DNA from: Citrus sinensis
Lineage: Eukaryota > Streptophyta > Magnoliopsida > Sapindales > Rutaceae
Assembly: GCF_022201045.2 (NCBI RefSeq)
Contig: NC_068558.1
Span: 41,559,501 to 41,623,500, forward strand
Direction: 5' to 3'
Length of the DNA stretch: 64,000 nucleotides
The notes beneath the pieces are model-generated. The model was not told the DNA's origin. It was given only the letters and a program-made list of their open reading frames with translations, and did no database searches. The translations under genes were made by a program, and so were the position numbers. Positions 48,670-59,752 of this stretch are shown here, piece after piece. Every line of letters begins with the position of its first letter. The first letter of the stretch is position 1.

Positions 48670-49878
48670 TCAGAATATATCAAGAATTTCCAAAATGAAA
48701 CCATTGCAAAGAGGACAATTTCCTCTCTGGACCCAGAGCTCCCTTGAACAGAGCCTGCAAAAAGTATGTCCACACGGGATAAACGCCGCGCCTTTGTGCC
48801 TCACCATGCACACGCAGCAATTATGCTCTATCCCTCCAGCATTCTCTTCCACGTCATCGCCTTCCTCCTCGTACTCTCCTTCTGCTTCTGCTTCAGCTTC
48901 ATCTTCTTCCTCTTCATCTTCATCTTCACCCACCGCGTACCTCGACCCTTCCAAACCCATTTGCCTGTCTGTCTCCTCTAACAAATCCATCAGCGACATC
49001 CTCGGCTGTCGCGGCTGTACTGGCTCTGCCGCCTCCGCCTCCGCCTCCACTTGCACTGAAGCTTCTGCTTCAGCTTCTGCTTCTGCTTCTGCCGCTGCCG
49101 CCTCAGCTTCTGCTGCTTCCTGCGCAGCCACCGCCTCGCGTGCCGACAGCTGTCTCTCCTGCGCCAACACCACTGCCAGGCGGCGAGTTCCCTCACGCGC
49201 CACATCAAACGGGTCGACGCTGTTGTCTTCCGACACGGTGTTCGACGCCGCCTCCACCCGGGTCGAGTTGTGGCGGGATAACTGCGGTTGTCTTGAGCTA
49301 CGAGTGGGAGACCCTTCGCCCTCAGGGGAGTCCTCGTGGTGGGACGACTGGGTTGGACCCGGTGACGATGAGGCAACTTTACTCGAGGGACGGCGCGCGA
49401 ACTGAGGCGGCGCTCCTCTGTTATCTTCGAGTTGAGACGCCAACTCGCCGGCAGGGTTAGTCTGGAACCTAACGGAGCTGCGCCGAATTAATTGCGATCT
49501 GGGATTGGAATTGCTGAGGCTGCTGCTCGGGATAGGGATATCGGAAGTCGGAATTCTAACGGAAGAGGTCCAGGCGGCGCCGGCTCGCTTAAGCCGGAGC
49601 CGGTCTCGGAAGAGTTTCCAGCTCTTCCTGTCCTTATGACCAAAATTCTTGCCGTTGGGATCCTCATCACGGATAATGTCGAGAAGCGTACGCCCGGCGG
49701 GAGCCGGGGGCGGCGAGGGTCTTTTGTTGGTCAAGATGGCGTCCAGAGTCAAGCCGGCCAACGGGTCGCGCCGATCTTGCACAGCTGACATTTGGTCCAA
49801 TAGCGTTATTCTCCTGCCAATGACACCACCACCACCACCACCACCACTCTCTTCCATGTTAACACAAAAATGAACCAA
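48670..49878 (-). CDS. RING-HC finger protein, probable E3 ubiquitin ligase
   Basis: Intronless ORF of up to 402 codons from 49878; the more likely start is the second ATG at 49857 (MEESGGGGGGG), leaving 395 aa. The C-terminus has a C3HC4 RING: CCVCM, then CGHTFCRLC, then CPLC (about residues 353-394), which would recruit E2-ubiquitin. The middle is low complexity: Ser/Pro-rich, then an Ala/Glu repeat tract (AEAEAEAEAEAS-like, about 265-290) and an acidic tract (EDEDEEEEDEAEAEAE), probably disordered or helical. N-terminal blocks LTLDAILTN and RTLLDIIRDED are conserved-looking. This C-terminal RING architecture is known among plant RING proteins of unknown target. The antisense strand is also open because of the GC-rich repeats. 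Confidence 0.9.
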   Translation of the reverse strand: MVHFCVNMEESGGGGGGGVIGRRITLLDQMSAVQDRRDPLAGLTLDAILTNKRPSPPPAPAGRTLLDIIRDEDPNGKNFGHKDRKSWKLFRDRLRLKRAGAAWTSSVRIPTSDIPIPSSSLSNSNPRSQLIRRSSVRFQTNPAGELASQLEDNRGAPPQFARRPSSKVASSSPGPTQSSHHEDSPEGEGSPTRSSRQPQLSRHNSTRVEAASNTVSEDNSVDPFDVAREGTRRLAVVLAQERQLSAREAVAAQEAAEAEAAAAEAEAEAEAEASVQVEAEAEAAEPVQPRQPRMSLMDLLEETDRQMGLEGSRYAVGEDEDEEEEDEAEAEAEGEYEEEGDDVEENAGGIEHNCCVCMVRHKGAAFIPCGHTFCRLCSRELWVQRGNCPLCNGFILEILDIF

Positions 49879-50665
49879 TTTATAAATATTAAAACTAACA
49901 ACAATTTAATTTTTAAAAAAATGTGAGGAATTCAAGGATTGGAAAGTTCTAACTTATGTTTTTGTGCGGAGACTTATTGGAAATGAAATTGATTATATGA
50001 AGTTGTTTTCCCAAATAATACAAACCAATCCTGACAATCAAAGCCTGCACGCAGATCCAAAAATTTTGTACATAATCAGCTATAAGTAGCATTGGATACC
50101 TTACGTCCGGTACTCCTCCTTTCGGAACCCAATCGGCAATCACAGCCGTTGATCTGATATATTTCCTCAGCCCTTCACTTATTTATCTATAAAATTAAAT
50201 AATAAAATATAAAATCAAGTGAGTGAACGGTTAAAGATTAAAAAATAAAAGGCTGAGTGAGCACGCACCAAAAGAATTCACCATCGGCCTTTTTTTTTTT
50301 TTCTTCTTTAATGACTCTCCCTGTCCCTGTTGTTTCTTTTATGTGTCTTCTTGCTCTCTCTTTTTGTTTTATTTTAATTTTTATTTTTAGTTTCTTTTTT
50401 TTTTTCTCTCTCTCACGATTTACTGTTTCTGAGAGAGAGAGATTGTTGAGTTTGTGTTGAGAGCGATGACGATGAGATTGAGAGGAGTGAGTTTGGACAG
50501 CGGAGCGAGTCTTACGGGCCAGGGCCACACAAGAGGGCGACTTGCACCTCAGTTCGCTCGCATGCGATTTTACTGTTTTGCCCCTTCTGTTTTCGCTTTC
50601 ATTCGTTTTGTAAAATGTGAAGCTTTCTCTTTGTGGCTTATCTTCTTCCTTTTTTCTTTTTCTTT

Positions 50666-50710
<45 letters not shown>

Positions 50711-51935
50711 GGGGATTAGTCCTTGTGGCGCATCTTGAATTCTTGATCTGTGGATTGATGGATGCTAACAGGTGGTCCGCTGATTTTCATCCATTTGAGG
50801 TTAATTTACGATAAATTAGGAAAATCAAAAGTGGTAATTGAACAAATTTATAATTCATTTTTACGATAAATTAAGTAAATCAAAAGTTAATATTTACTCT
50901 TAGTGAAAAAAAAAAACACAAAAAATATGGTAAATTTATAAAAATAGTCTAACCAAATTTTTTTTTTTTCACCTTCGTTGCTGAAAATGCATTTTGAATA
51001 ATCCTACCCTCAAGTATAAAATACCAAAGCAATAACGGATAGGCAATCATAGATGTTTGTCGCTAATGGACGAGTGGTTGATGTCAATAGACAATCAATC
51101 AGTCGATAGAAGTAGATGGATCATCAATATCTTATCTGGTAGATGCATGGCATCATACTCGGGAATATTATCGTTCAGAATATTCTTTCTCAATTGCAGG
51201 TCCTTTTAGGATTGGTAACGGGATTTTTTAAAAGTTAAACATTAATTCTAGTCTTTAATGATTTTTTTTTTTAAATAAAATTACCCAACTCTACAATAGA
51301 TTTTGAAGTGTATGATTCGAGTAATTTTTTCAAAATTTGATTAGGAGAATCAATTTAATCCTTAATATAATTTTAAGTATATCCTCACATATATTGCCAC
51401 TAGACATGTAATAATTTTTTTTTAATAACTGATTATTTCTATTCTCTACATCATTGTCAAAATAAAAGCGATTACTTAAAAAATTGCAATATTTTCAAAT
51501 TGCGACCCTAAAAAATTAAAAAAAGTTTAAGTGCCAGTTCGATAGTGTTATAATTTTTTTAAATAATTGATGTTAGCTGCGCTGTATAAATAATCGTCAA
51601 CAAAATAATCAATTAATAATCTGCTAAAATTTATTTATAAAAGTGCTGTAAATTTTAAAAGTAGTTGTATGTATTTAGTAAATTTTACTGTCAAATTACC
51701 GTGAGAATATAAATGACTAAATTTGATATAATGTTAAACAAAATTTATTCAAACATTTGTAAACATGTATATAAAATACATTGTATTGTGTATATATAAT
51801 AATTGATAGCTAAAATAAATATTTTATATTATTGCTTTATTTTTTATTTTGGTATCTCAATATTATTATTATTATTATAACAATAACAACAACAACAACA
51901 ACAACAACAACAATAATAATAATAATAATAATATA
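49879..51935. other. Intergenic: RING gene 5' region and AT-rich DNA
   Basis: 49879 to about 50530 is the upstream and leader region of the RING gene, with CT/GA-rich microsatellite sequence (50390-50445). A T run followed by about 35 G/C bases lies at 50666-50715. From 50800 on the DNA is AT-rich without a gene. A (TTA)n/(CAA)n/(TAA)n microsatellite cluster is at about 51859-51935. Confidence 0.45.
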
Positions 51936-52555
51936 TGTTGATGCCAAAATCCAGATGAGTTGGTTAGTGACTCGATCTTAGATCCCTGCATCAGCATTAA
52001 ATTTGTTTGGTGGGAAGTTGCTGGTTGATCTCTAAGAAAATCCTCCGACTATGAACAGAATATTCATGAGCAGATAACATTCAAGCTGATGACAAGCAAG
52101 TACCTGAAATTACTAAGAATTGTCATAGGCACCATAAATTTTTCCGGCGTAAACCCTCCGACGCTCAAGTTAGTTATCGGGTTTATAGGAAAAACCAAAT
52201 ATGTCATTTCTCATATAGCTTAATAAATATTGCCTTAAAACCAAAAGTTTTCTCAGTGAGACCAACAGAAAAAGAACCCTCCCTGGCGTGGTTTTCTCCG
52301 ATTTTTATAAATACCCCACACCCACAACCTTAGATCGTGACAATAACCATTAATTGATCAAACTCGTGCCCTGATTTTTCGGAGGAGCTTTGTGGTGGCT
52401 TATTTTAACTGAGTCTTGATTCTTAGTCATCACCTGGTCGAGGTGATCTGCTCAAGTTCATAGCACATGGTCGAGGTGGTCTGCTTAACCATTTGCTCAC
52501 TTTTACTTAAAGGAGATCATGGTCACCCTATTTAATTCCTCAAACAATATCTTTA
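51936..52555. repeat. Degenerate solo LTR or LTR fragment
   Basis: Begins near TGTTGATGCCAAAATCCAGA and contains GCATTAAATTTGTTTGGTGG, AACCCTCCGACGCTCAAGTT, a TATA-like TTTTTATAAATACC and a tail with GGTCGAGGTGATCTGCTCAA. Similar blocks in the same order occur at 61050-61690, which supports an old repeat family. No target duplication was found. Confidence 0.4.
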
Positions 52556-55276
52556 AAGTTAATGATTTTATTTCCTAATTAGTACGGATAATTTTAAATT
52601 TTTATAATATATAGTAGGATATATATGGAATAATATTAAGTGTAAAAATGATTTTCAAGATCAAATTTAAAAAAAAACTACTACTTCTTTATTTTTCAAA
52701 ATTTACTGTGGTGATCTCGTCAAAAATATTTTTAAAAAAATTATTAAATAATAAAATTAACTAACGAAAACTATTGTTATAAATTAACTAAAATTTTGCC
52801 GTATTTCTATAAATTAGCAAGAAAGAAATATTCTTCTTCCGGATTATTTTAAGGTACGTGCGAATTCAGCGGGGTTAGCCATTAGTGCGATGCAGTGGGT
52901 GCTACGTGGCACTGTCACTGAATACGCACGGAAAGGTGGATGGGGCAAACACCGTATCGGATACAACTGCTACAATTTGTATTGTTTTTTTTTTGGTTTA
53001 TTAAATAAATAAAACAATTTTTAAGGTCTTAACATGCCCCGTCGTGGTCAACGCTAATAATTACTGGCTTTTTAAAATATTACCCGTCTGCCATCTCTAT
53101 TAACCTTATCCCATTTATCCTGTACGTGCATAATCCGCTGCACAATTTTTTAAAGAATTGATTACCGAGCGTACAGTAGAAGGAAAAATACTGCAGAATC
53201 GAATAAACAATAAAACAACTAATTATATATTTATTGACTCTCGTAGCATAATTTTATTAAAATATAATATATATTATTCCTGTGTTAACATTGACGTCAA
53301 TAAGCCTTCATCAAGTGACTTTCGAATAGTTTTCGTTAATCATCCTCGTTCGTGTTCTTTTAAAAAAAAAAAAAAAGAGAGATTAAAAATAGTTTCATTT
53401 TGATACTTTATTTAAAACTTTAAAAAAAATTGAAAAAAAAATTATAACTATTCTAATATATAACATATGTGTAATAGCATTTTTATGATTTTGTAGTGGT
53501 CGTCGATTAAATGCGATCATATCTACTCCCTAAACAACTGCTGTGTATTTATTCAAATGTAAGAATCTAAATAATTTATACCGAGATAGATACAACCAAA
53601 AGCTAAAAACAATATTATTGGTAAAGAGTTGTTAAGCATTAATTGACCAGCAGCTATACATTATCTTATTTCGCATTAATTGAATATTTGATGACTTCAC
53701 ATGTATGATCATCAGTATTTTTTTCGCAAACATTGGGCCACCATGTTTTCTTTCTGCTAACAATAATCTTGATCATGGACGAAATCGAGCTCGCCTTTTA
53801 TTGGACCACTTTTATGAATGGTATAAGTTTTGATTGCATTGATGGTACATTTATTAATCAATAATTAAAATAGATTAAATTTAAATTAAGAAATGTTAAT
53901 CAAAATAAATTATTTCCGTTAACTATAAAAATCGGAATTAAAATGAATAGTATTATTATTGATGTGTTTATTTTGTCTAAAAATTTAAATGAATTGTTGT
54001 AAGTTATTAAAATTATCTTAGTTGCTTATTATCATTATTTATTATAATAATTATGATTATTATTTAAAAATTAATTATTGTTAATAAGAATAATGATGAT
54101 GATGATGATAACAACAATTACAAAATATTATTATATTATTAAAATAGTTATCATCATCATCATGATCATAAATTTTATTTTCATTATTAATAATAATATT
54201 GTTGTTATTTTTATTAATTACAAAAATAATAATAACAATAATGTAATAATATTTAAATTAAGGACAAAAACATGAGAACTTAATAAAATAATAAAATGGA
54301 GAGTTTAAAGAATGAAAACTTAATTCCTATTGTAAATCGTGGTGGATTCCACCAAATAATGCTCTCCCATTATCTTCTTTATTGCTCTCATCATTATCCT
54401 TTTTATAATTAACAATCATAAATGCTCCACCCACTAATGACTATATATATTACCCTTATTTTGCTAATAAAAACACGCAATTTTCATTTTCCCTTGAAAG
54501 CATTTTGCTTTTGTTTCTTCAATTTTCGTCTATTTTTTTATTTAAGCATCATTTGTTCATATATCATTTTTAAATATTTGCTTATATCTGATTTCTTTAA
54601 ATTATAATATCTATTCTCTCCAATTCCTAACTTAATTAAAAAAATATGTAGGCCCCATATTTTCATTCTCATTTCTACTGTTATTTTAATGAGTAAATAT
54701 AATTAATTATGCTCATTCTATATTTCAACTTCTTGATTTGGGAATTAAATGCACTATAATTGTATATTGCCGGGAAGGGGGGGGGGGGGGGGAGTATTTT
54801 GAGCACCCAAAAAGAACAGCGTCATCGCTCGGATCGTTTGTAATTGAGGCAAATGGTTAAAGGATTCAAATTATTCATAGGAAAAAAAAAAAGACAAATC
54901 TTGTAAAAAGGAAAAGTCTCATATACAAGTAGACTAGGGCATCGTGCACTCATGGAGCCACAGTCAATGCGCGGCGAAATTGTCGCAAATGGAATGTTCG
55001 TAGCAGTGCAAGCTTTGGAGGCTAATTCCAAAAAACGACAATGATAATACTGGGATGCGAGGCCAAGCCTTGCAGCCATTTACTCGAGCCCTGATCTTTT
55101 TCGGCCCACTTTACAAAATTCTTACCAGCATCTCGTCCAAATGAATTCTACGAAGGGTGACGCTTTCCTCGAAACCCCTTTCGTACTTTTACTATTTTAA
55201 CCTTAGTTTAAATTACCTAAAAAGACATAAATCTTGTTCTCCGGTGCCTGAATCATTGAGACACCGTTAAAGGTAC
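52556..55276. other. AT-rich gene-free DNA
   Basis: Holds (GAT)n/(ATC)n/(AAT)n microsatellites at 54090-54245 and a run of G at about 54776-54793. The minus-strand ORF at 54822-55079 (MAARLGLASQYYHCRFLELA at its start) has a less AT-biased first half but no recognised family. No supported gene. Confidence 0.4.
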
Positions 55277-55692
55277 AAGGGTGTCAAAAATACCCGTCCG
55301 GTCTAAACCTAAATCAAACCCATGTGAATACTCAACCTGAAAATGTAGGTGGACTAATTCTGGGCATCACTTAATAAACTTGGGACTTGGCCCGAAACTC
55401 GAAGTTTATTGAAAAAAAATATAAAATATATATTATTTTAAATAATTATATTTATTTGACTCATCTATTACATATGGTAAAGTTTTAAGTATTAAAGTTT
55501 GTATTTTCATTTCTAATTTCATTGAAATAAACTTCAAAATTATATATTTTTTTAAAAAAATATACATATATAAGATTAAAAAAAAATATAAAATCCATAT
55601 AAAAAAACCCCGCTCAAGTGTCTAAAAATTACATCCGAGCTGGGTCCGAGCATTATGATACTTGGACCTAGACCTGGGTTTTGCCAACCCGA
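55277..55692. mobile_element. Non-autonomous hAT-like element (copy B)
   Basis: About 416 bp. Left AAGGGTGTCAAAAATACCCG, right TTTTGCCAACCCGA (reverse complement TCGGGTTGGCAAAA). The subterminal parts are GC-richer, with GGCCCGAAACTCG and TGGGTCCGAGCATTATGATA words that echo copy C; the centre is AT-rich. No clear target duplication, so the borders come from alignment to the other copies. Confidence 0.6.
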
Positions 55693-56198
55693 ATTTCATT
55701 AAAAATTTAAAATAAAATAAAATTTACTCATAAAAAAATAAGACAAATAGACAATATTTTTTTCTTGTTGCGCTATCCCCATGCAAATCCTTCATAAATC
55801 ATAATTACATATATCAATCCAGTTTATTTTTCTGTTATTATGTAAAATTAAGTACTAGTAATTGAACAAATAAAAGATGCAGAAAAATCAAGATAAAAAA
55901 AATTGTGTAGATTCCATAGCGATCACAAAACAGAGGCTACCTTAAATTGCAACACAATAATTCATATATTTTGCAATTTTTAAAAAATTCAATTTAGGCC
56001 TAACCTATGAGATGGTTTTTTTTTATTTATTTAAAACGATTCTTCTAGCAACAAGAATAACTATTTCTAATATTTGACGGGAAGTTGAAAAACAAAAGGG
56101 AAAAAGTCAAAAAGTTTGTAACTAGTTTAATAGAGAATTTGTGGGCAACAAGGTAGGGAGTTCGATTTTGACTAACAACTGAGGCTTGAGAAAGTGAG
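55693..56198. other. AT-rich spacer between two hAT-like elements
   Basis: No gene or repeat recognised. Confidence 0.35.
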
Positions 56199-56559
56199 TA
56201 GGGGTGGTAAAATTACCCGCTTGGGCTGGACCTGGACCGCACCCGGGCATTTTGGGTTGAGTATGAAGCCGGACCGGTTTTGAGCATCGCTTGATAAATT
56301 CAGAATCCGGATTTTATTGAAAAATATATTATTTTCAATATTTATATTTATTTAACTTATTTATTACACATATAAAATTTTAAACACTTAAAGTTCAAAT
56401 TACCAAAAAATAAAAAAAATATACACATCTACTATTAAAAAATATAAAATCCGGGTACTCGGATTGAAGCCCGGCACAACCCGGCCCGAGCATCTATGTA
56501 TCCGGGTCAGCTCTGGTCATTGCGATACCCGAACTTGGCCCGAGGTTTTGCCAACCCTA
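56199..56559. mobile_element. Non-autonomous hAT-like element (copy C)
   Basis: About 361 bp. Left TAGGGGTGGTAAAA, right TTTTGCCAACCCTA (reverse complement TAGGGTTGGCAAAA). Flanks AAAGTGAG (56191-56198) and AAGCTGAG (56560-56567) form an 8-bp duplication with two changes. Subterminal repeats of CCCGGNCC type surround an AT-rich core. Confidence 0.75.
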
Positions 56560-56567
56560 AAGCTGAG

Positions 56568-57559
56568 GAAAAACAAGGGGTTTTTAAACTCCAAAGAGGA
56601 AGAATCAATGAATCAACAATGGTTAATTTTGGAATGTACAAGTACAGCAGAAGCCCCAATTTGCTGTGAATTTCCAGCCCACACCGTCATTAGTTAATAC
56701 TCGAAAAAATAAATAACAAAATAAAAAATTCTATAATATCATGATTAAAATTATGACATCAATAATGTGATAAATATAAATTTTATAAATTATATATAAG
56801 ATTAGTAAGTAAAAAATAAATAAATTTATATAAGAGTGATAAATTAATGTTTTAAAATTATAAAGAAAATAAATATTTGTACATGTATCATAAAACTTGT
56901 AAATTAACATTAAATTTTAATTAAATAAAAAATTTTATTCATTTAATTTAATTAAGCAAAGAAAAAAACTCACTCATCAATGGTAAATAAAAAAAAAAGT
57001 ATTGAAAACAACTAGAATAAGTTTCATGTATTGGTTTAACCATTAACTCTGTATTCATCCTATAACATTTACAATTTTTTTTTCATTTTTTATTATACTA
57101 TTTTTTTACTACACATGTTAATTAAGTAAAAATTATTTTTCTTGATGTGGATCAAGACAAAACAAAATAAAAAGATATTCTTATATTACTAGATATATAT
57201 ATATATATATATATATATGATATATCAACAAAGTTGGTTCAAATTTTCAATTTCATACATACTTTATACAATTTTAAACTTTGTACTTAAAGATTATTCG
57301 GGGACTGGAGTTACCGTTGAAGAGATTTAGTATAATGCAAAATCATCTTATATTACAAATGGTTTTGGAAAACATGAAAATAATAGTTTTTCAAAATCTG
57401 ACTTTGAAAATGAATTTTATCATTAATAAAATTTCACATAAATAGCCACATGTATTACATAAATCCAAAGCTATCATTATTCAATTTATAAATAGAATCA
57501 ATAAATATACAAAGTAATTATTATTATAATGTGTTTTTAGTTTACATTTGTAAATTTAT
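56568..57559. other. AT-rich DNA
   Basis: Very AT-rich, with a (TA)n tract at about 57191-57218. No gene seen. Confidence 0.4.
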
Positions 57560-57810
57560 ATTTTTTTGATAACTCTTATATTAATTTATTTGTCTTATAT
57601 GTTTTATTTACATACTTTGTATTTTATTTTTCACTAAATATAAATTTATAATTTTTATGTTATACCTGCTAGTTTTATTTTATTTATCATTAATATACAA
57701 TTTGCTATTTCAATGTTAATTTTTTTTATTTACCTTCTATTTATAAGTAATATATTTCATTTACCTATTTTATATTTTGTTTTACATTTATTATTAATTT
57801 ACAAGTTTTT

Positions 57811-57846
<36 letters not shown>

Positions 57847-58300
57847 TGTAAGTTTTTGTTTTGTTTACCATTGATGCACGAATTTGTGATTCATATCTTA
57901 ATATACTTTGCCTTATATTTACATTATTTATCTTTTATTTTATACTTAATATCAATTTATAAGTTTTATATTATATCTACATTTTTTTACTAATAATACA
58001 TTAATGTACTACTGTTATGTTGATTTACTTATTTTATTTTCTATTTATAAGTCTCGTGTTTTATTTATACAATTTATGTTTTATTTTATTCATAATGTTG
58101 ATTTACAAGTTTTATATTACATTTATAAATTTTTATTTTATTTATTAATAATACACCAATTTTAACAGTCATGTATTAATTAATTAATTTTATTTTTTTA
58201 TTTATAAGTCATTTTTTTATTTGCATCAGTTATGTTTTGTTTTATATTTAATATTAATTTATAAATTTTATGTTAAATTTATATTTTATAATTTTTTCTA
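57560..58300. repeat. Diverged AT-rich tandem repeats, unit about 140-160 bp
   Basis: A composite of TTATTTACAT, TTTTATTTTAT and AATTTATAAGTTTTATATTA words recurs in the same order at about 57598, 57750, 57908, 58048 and 58203. A (TA)n tract lies at 57814-57842. Copies are strongly diverged, so unit borders are uncertain. Confidence 0.45.
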
Positions 58301-58668
58301 TGATTTATATTCGGAGACAAAAAAAAAAATACTTTTTTTATTTTATCACAAGGGTAAAGAAATATTTTTGCCTTTTTGGACCCGCTGGCTCGGCTTCTTC
58401 ATCCTTCCACTAATTGTCTTCTTATTAGTCCTCGCCTGGTCTCTTCTACTACAACAATCAACGATCAACTCTCTCTGCGATCTGAGCCGTTGTCTGCTTC
58501 TTCGACGTTTAAGGTGAGTTTCCTCTTGCATCCCTCTTCTTTTTCTGATTTTCTTTCCTCATTTTAAGAAAAAAAGAGTTGTAAAATTATTTACTGATGA
58601 ATCATTATTGTGTGAAGTGCCAGGATTTCTCTCTTACCGGTCTTGTTTCAGCATCTGGATAATCAACA

Positions 58669-59231
58669 ATGACTCATATCCTTGGATCGATCTGTTTGTT
58701 TCCTCTCCTCTGCAAATTTATTTTTTAATTTAATTTAATTTTCGGCGCTGTATGTCTTTTTGGTTATTTAGAGAAAAGCTGATTGAAAAAAAAAATTGAA
58801 AATTTTCATTCAGATTTTCTGAGCAACCAAACGGATTACGGGCAATTCTTCATTTGATTTTTAATTATGGTTGTGATATTATTTACGCATTTGTTTGTCT
58901 TTAACTGAAGCTAACGCGGTAATCAAAGAGAGCGAGACCGTGAGAGGGCGCAAGCCCGTGGTGCTCACAAATCCAAGCACCGCAAAGACGACGGCTTGAC
59001 TCCAGAGCAACGCCGTGAAAGGTCCCCACTGTTATCTTCCTTTGTCTTTTTCTTTTTTCAAATCATAAAAAATTATTATTATTTTTTCTCAAAATTTGTT
59101 CTTAGTTTTGAATTGTGATGAGATGCAGAGACGCGAAGGCGCTGCAGGAAAAGGGGGAGAGAAAGGCGGCGGGAGAGAACAATGCTGGTGGCACTGTTGG
59201 AGGGAAAAACCAGAAAAATCACAAGAAGTAG
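58669..59231 (+). CDS. SERF/4F5-family small EDRK-rich protein
   Basis: Three coding exons give 71 aa: 58669-58675 (ATGACTC), 58916-59021 and 59129-59231. The product begins MTRGNQRERDRERAQARG, contains KDDGLTPEQRRERDAKALQE and ends NQKNHKK. This is the 4F5/SERF family of small, very basic, disordered proteins; animal SERF proteins promote amyloid aggregation, and the plant role is not established. The first coding intron (58676-58915) starts ATATCCTT and ends TAAC, an AT-AC U12-type intron. Without it, neither the start codon nor the conserved MTRG would connect to exon 2. A leader intron lies at 58514-58651 (GTGAGT...TTTCAG). The last intron is ordinary GT/AG. Confidence 0.92.
58676..58915 (+). 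other. AT-AC U12-type intron of the SERF gene
   Basis: The 5' splice site ATATCCTT matches the U12 consensus exactly. The 3' end is AC, with a branch-like TCTTTAACT at 58898-58906, 10-13 bases before the end. It splits codon 3 after its first base (ACT C / GC GGT). Confidence 0.9.
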
Positions 59232-59628
59232 AATCCGTTGTAATGGATGGTGGATGTAGGTAGTTAGGATGGGAATGGTTGTACTGGATCAGATCTGTAT
59301 TTGTCGATGATTTGGGAGTTTAATGTTTATTTTAGGTTGTAGATTGAGCATTATTGGTGTTGGCTTCTCAACGCTTTGATTTGTGTCTGATTCGGAATTG
59401 AAAATCAAATTCCCACTCTTGTGCATTCATTTTCACTCCTACTTTTTGGTACATAAATATTTTATAAACCAGTACCAATGATGAATCAATCAACATGTTA
59501 GATTTCTAATAATTTATTATTTGGGTTCGCCAGGTTCGTAGCTCCAGTTTTTTCTGGTTCTCAGCCAATCCGGGAAGTTACCCTCTCAAGCCTGCTTTAC
59601 TTAATCATCCCTGGGAGAAGTCTATGTT
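59232..59628. other. 3' UTR and flank of the SERF gene
   Basis: Untranslated 3' end of the SERF transcript and following spacer. No other gene seen. Confidence 0.5.
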
Positions 59629-59752
59629 ACAGATTCTGTAACATACATCCCCCACTCCATACACTCCACGTGTCCCTGCATGTGGAAACAAAGCAAGCAA
59701 ATGACAATCTTGGGGAGCTGGCTAACCTGGTCTGTATGTTACAGAATCTGTC
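59629..59752. repeat. Small element with palindromic ends
   Basis: Left end ACAGATTCTGTAACATACAT and right end TATGTTACAGAATCTGT are inverted copies of each other over about 17 bases, and each end itself contains the near-palindrome TTACAGA-N-TCTGTAA. About 120 bp in total. Probably a small MITE; no target duplication assigned. Confidence 0.55.

Noticed and set aside
48695-49405. 236-codon plus-strand ORF rich in Ser/Ala
   Set aside because: It is the antisense shadow of the RING gene's Ala/Glu repeat and acidic tracts; it has no motif, while the minus strand has a clear RING.
54822-55079. 85-codon minus-strand ORF
   Set aside because: Only its first half has less AT-biased composition; no family signature, no splice sites, no leader.
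55277-55692. 8-bp target duplication for hAT copy B
   Set aside because: Flanks AAAGGTAC and ATTTCATT do not match, so no duplication is claimed.
58911-58920. Ordinary AG acceptor for SERF exon 2 (GAAG/CTAACGCGG)
   Set aside because: It would place an in-frame TAA before the conserved sequence; the AT-AC borders restore MTRGNQRERD exactly.
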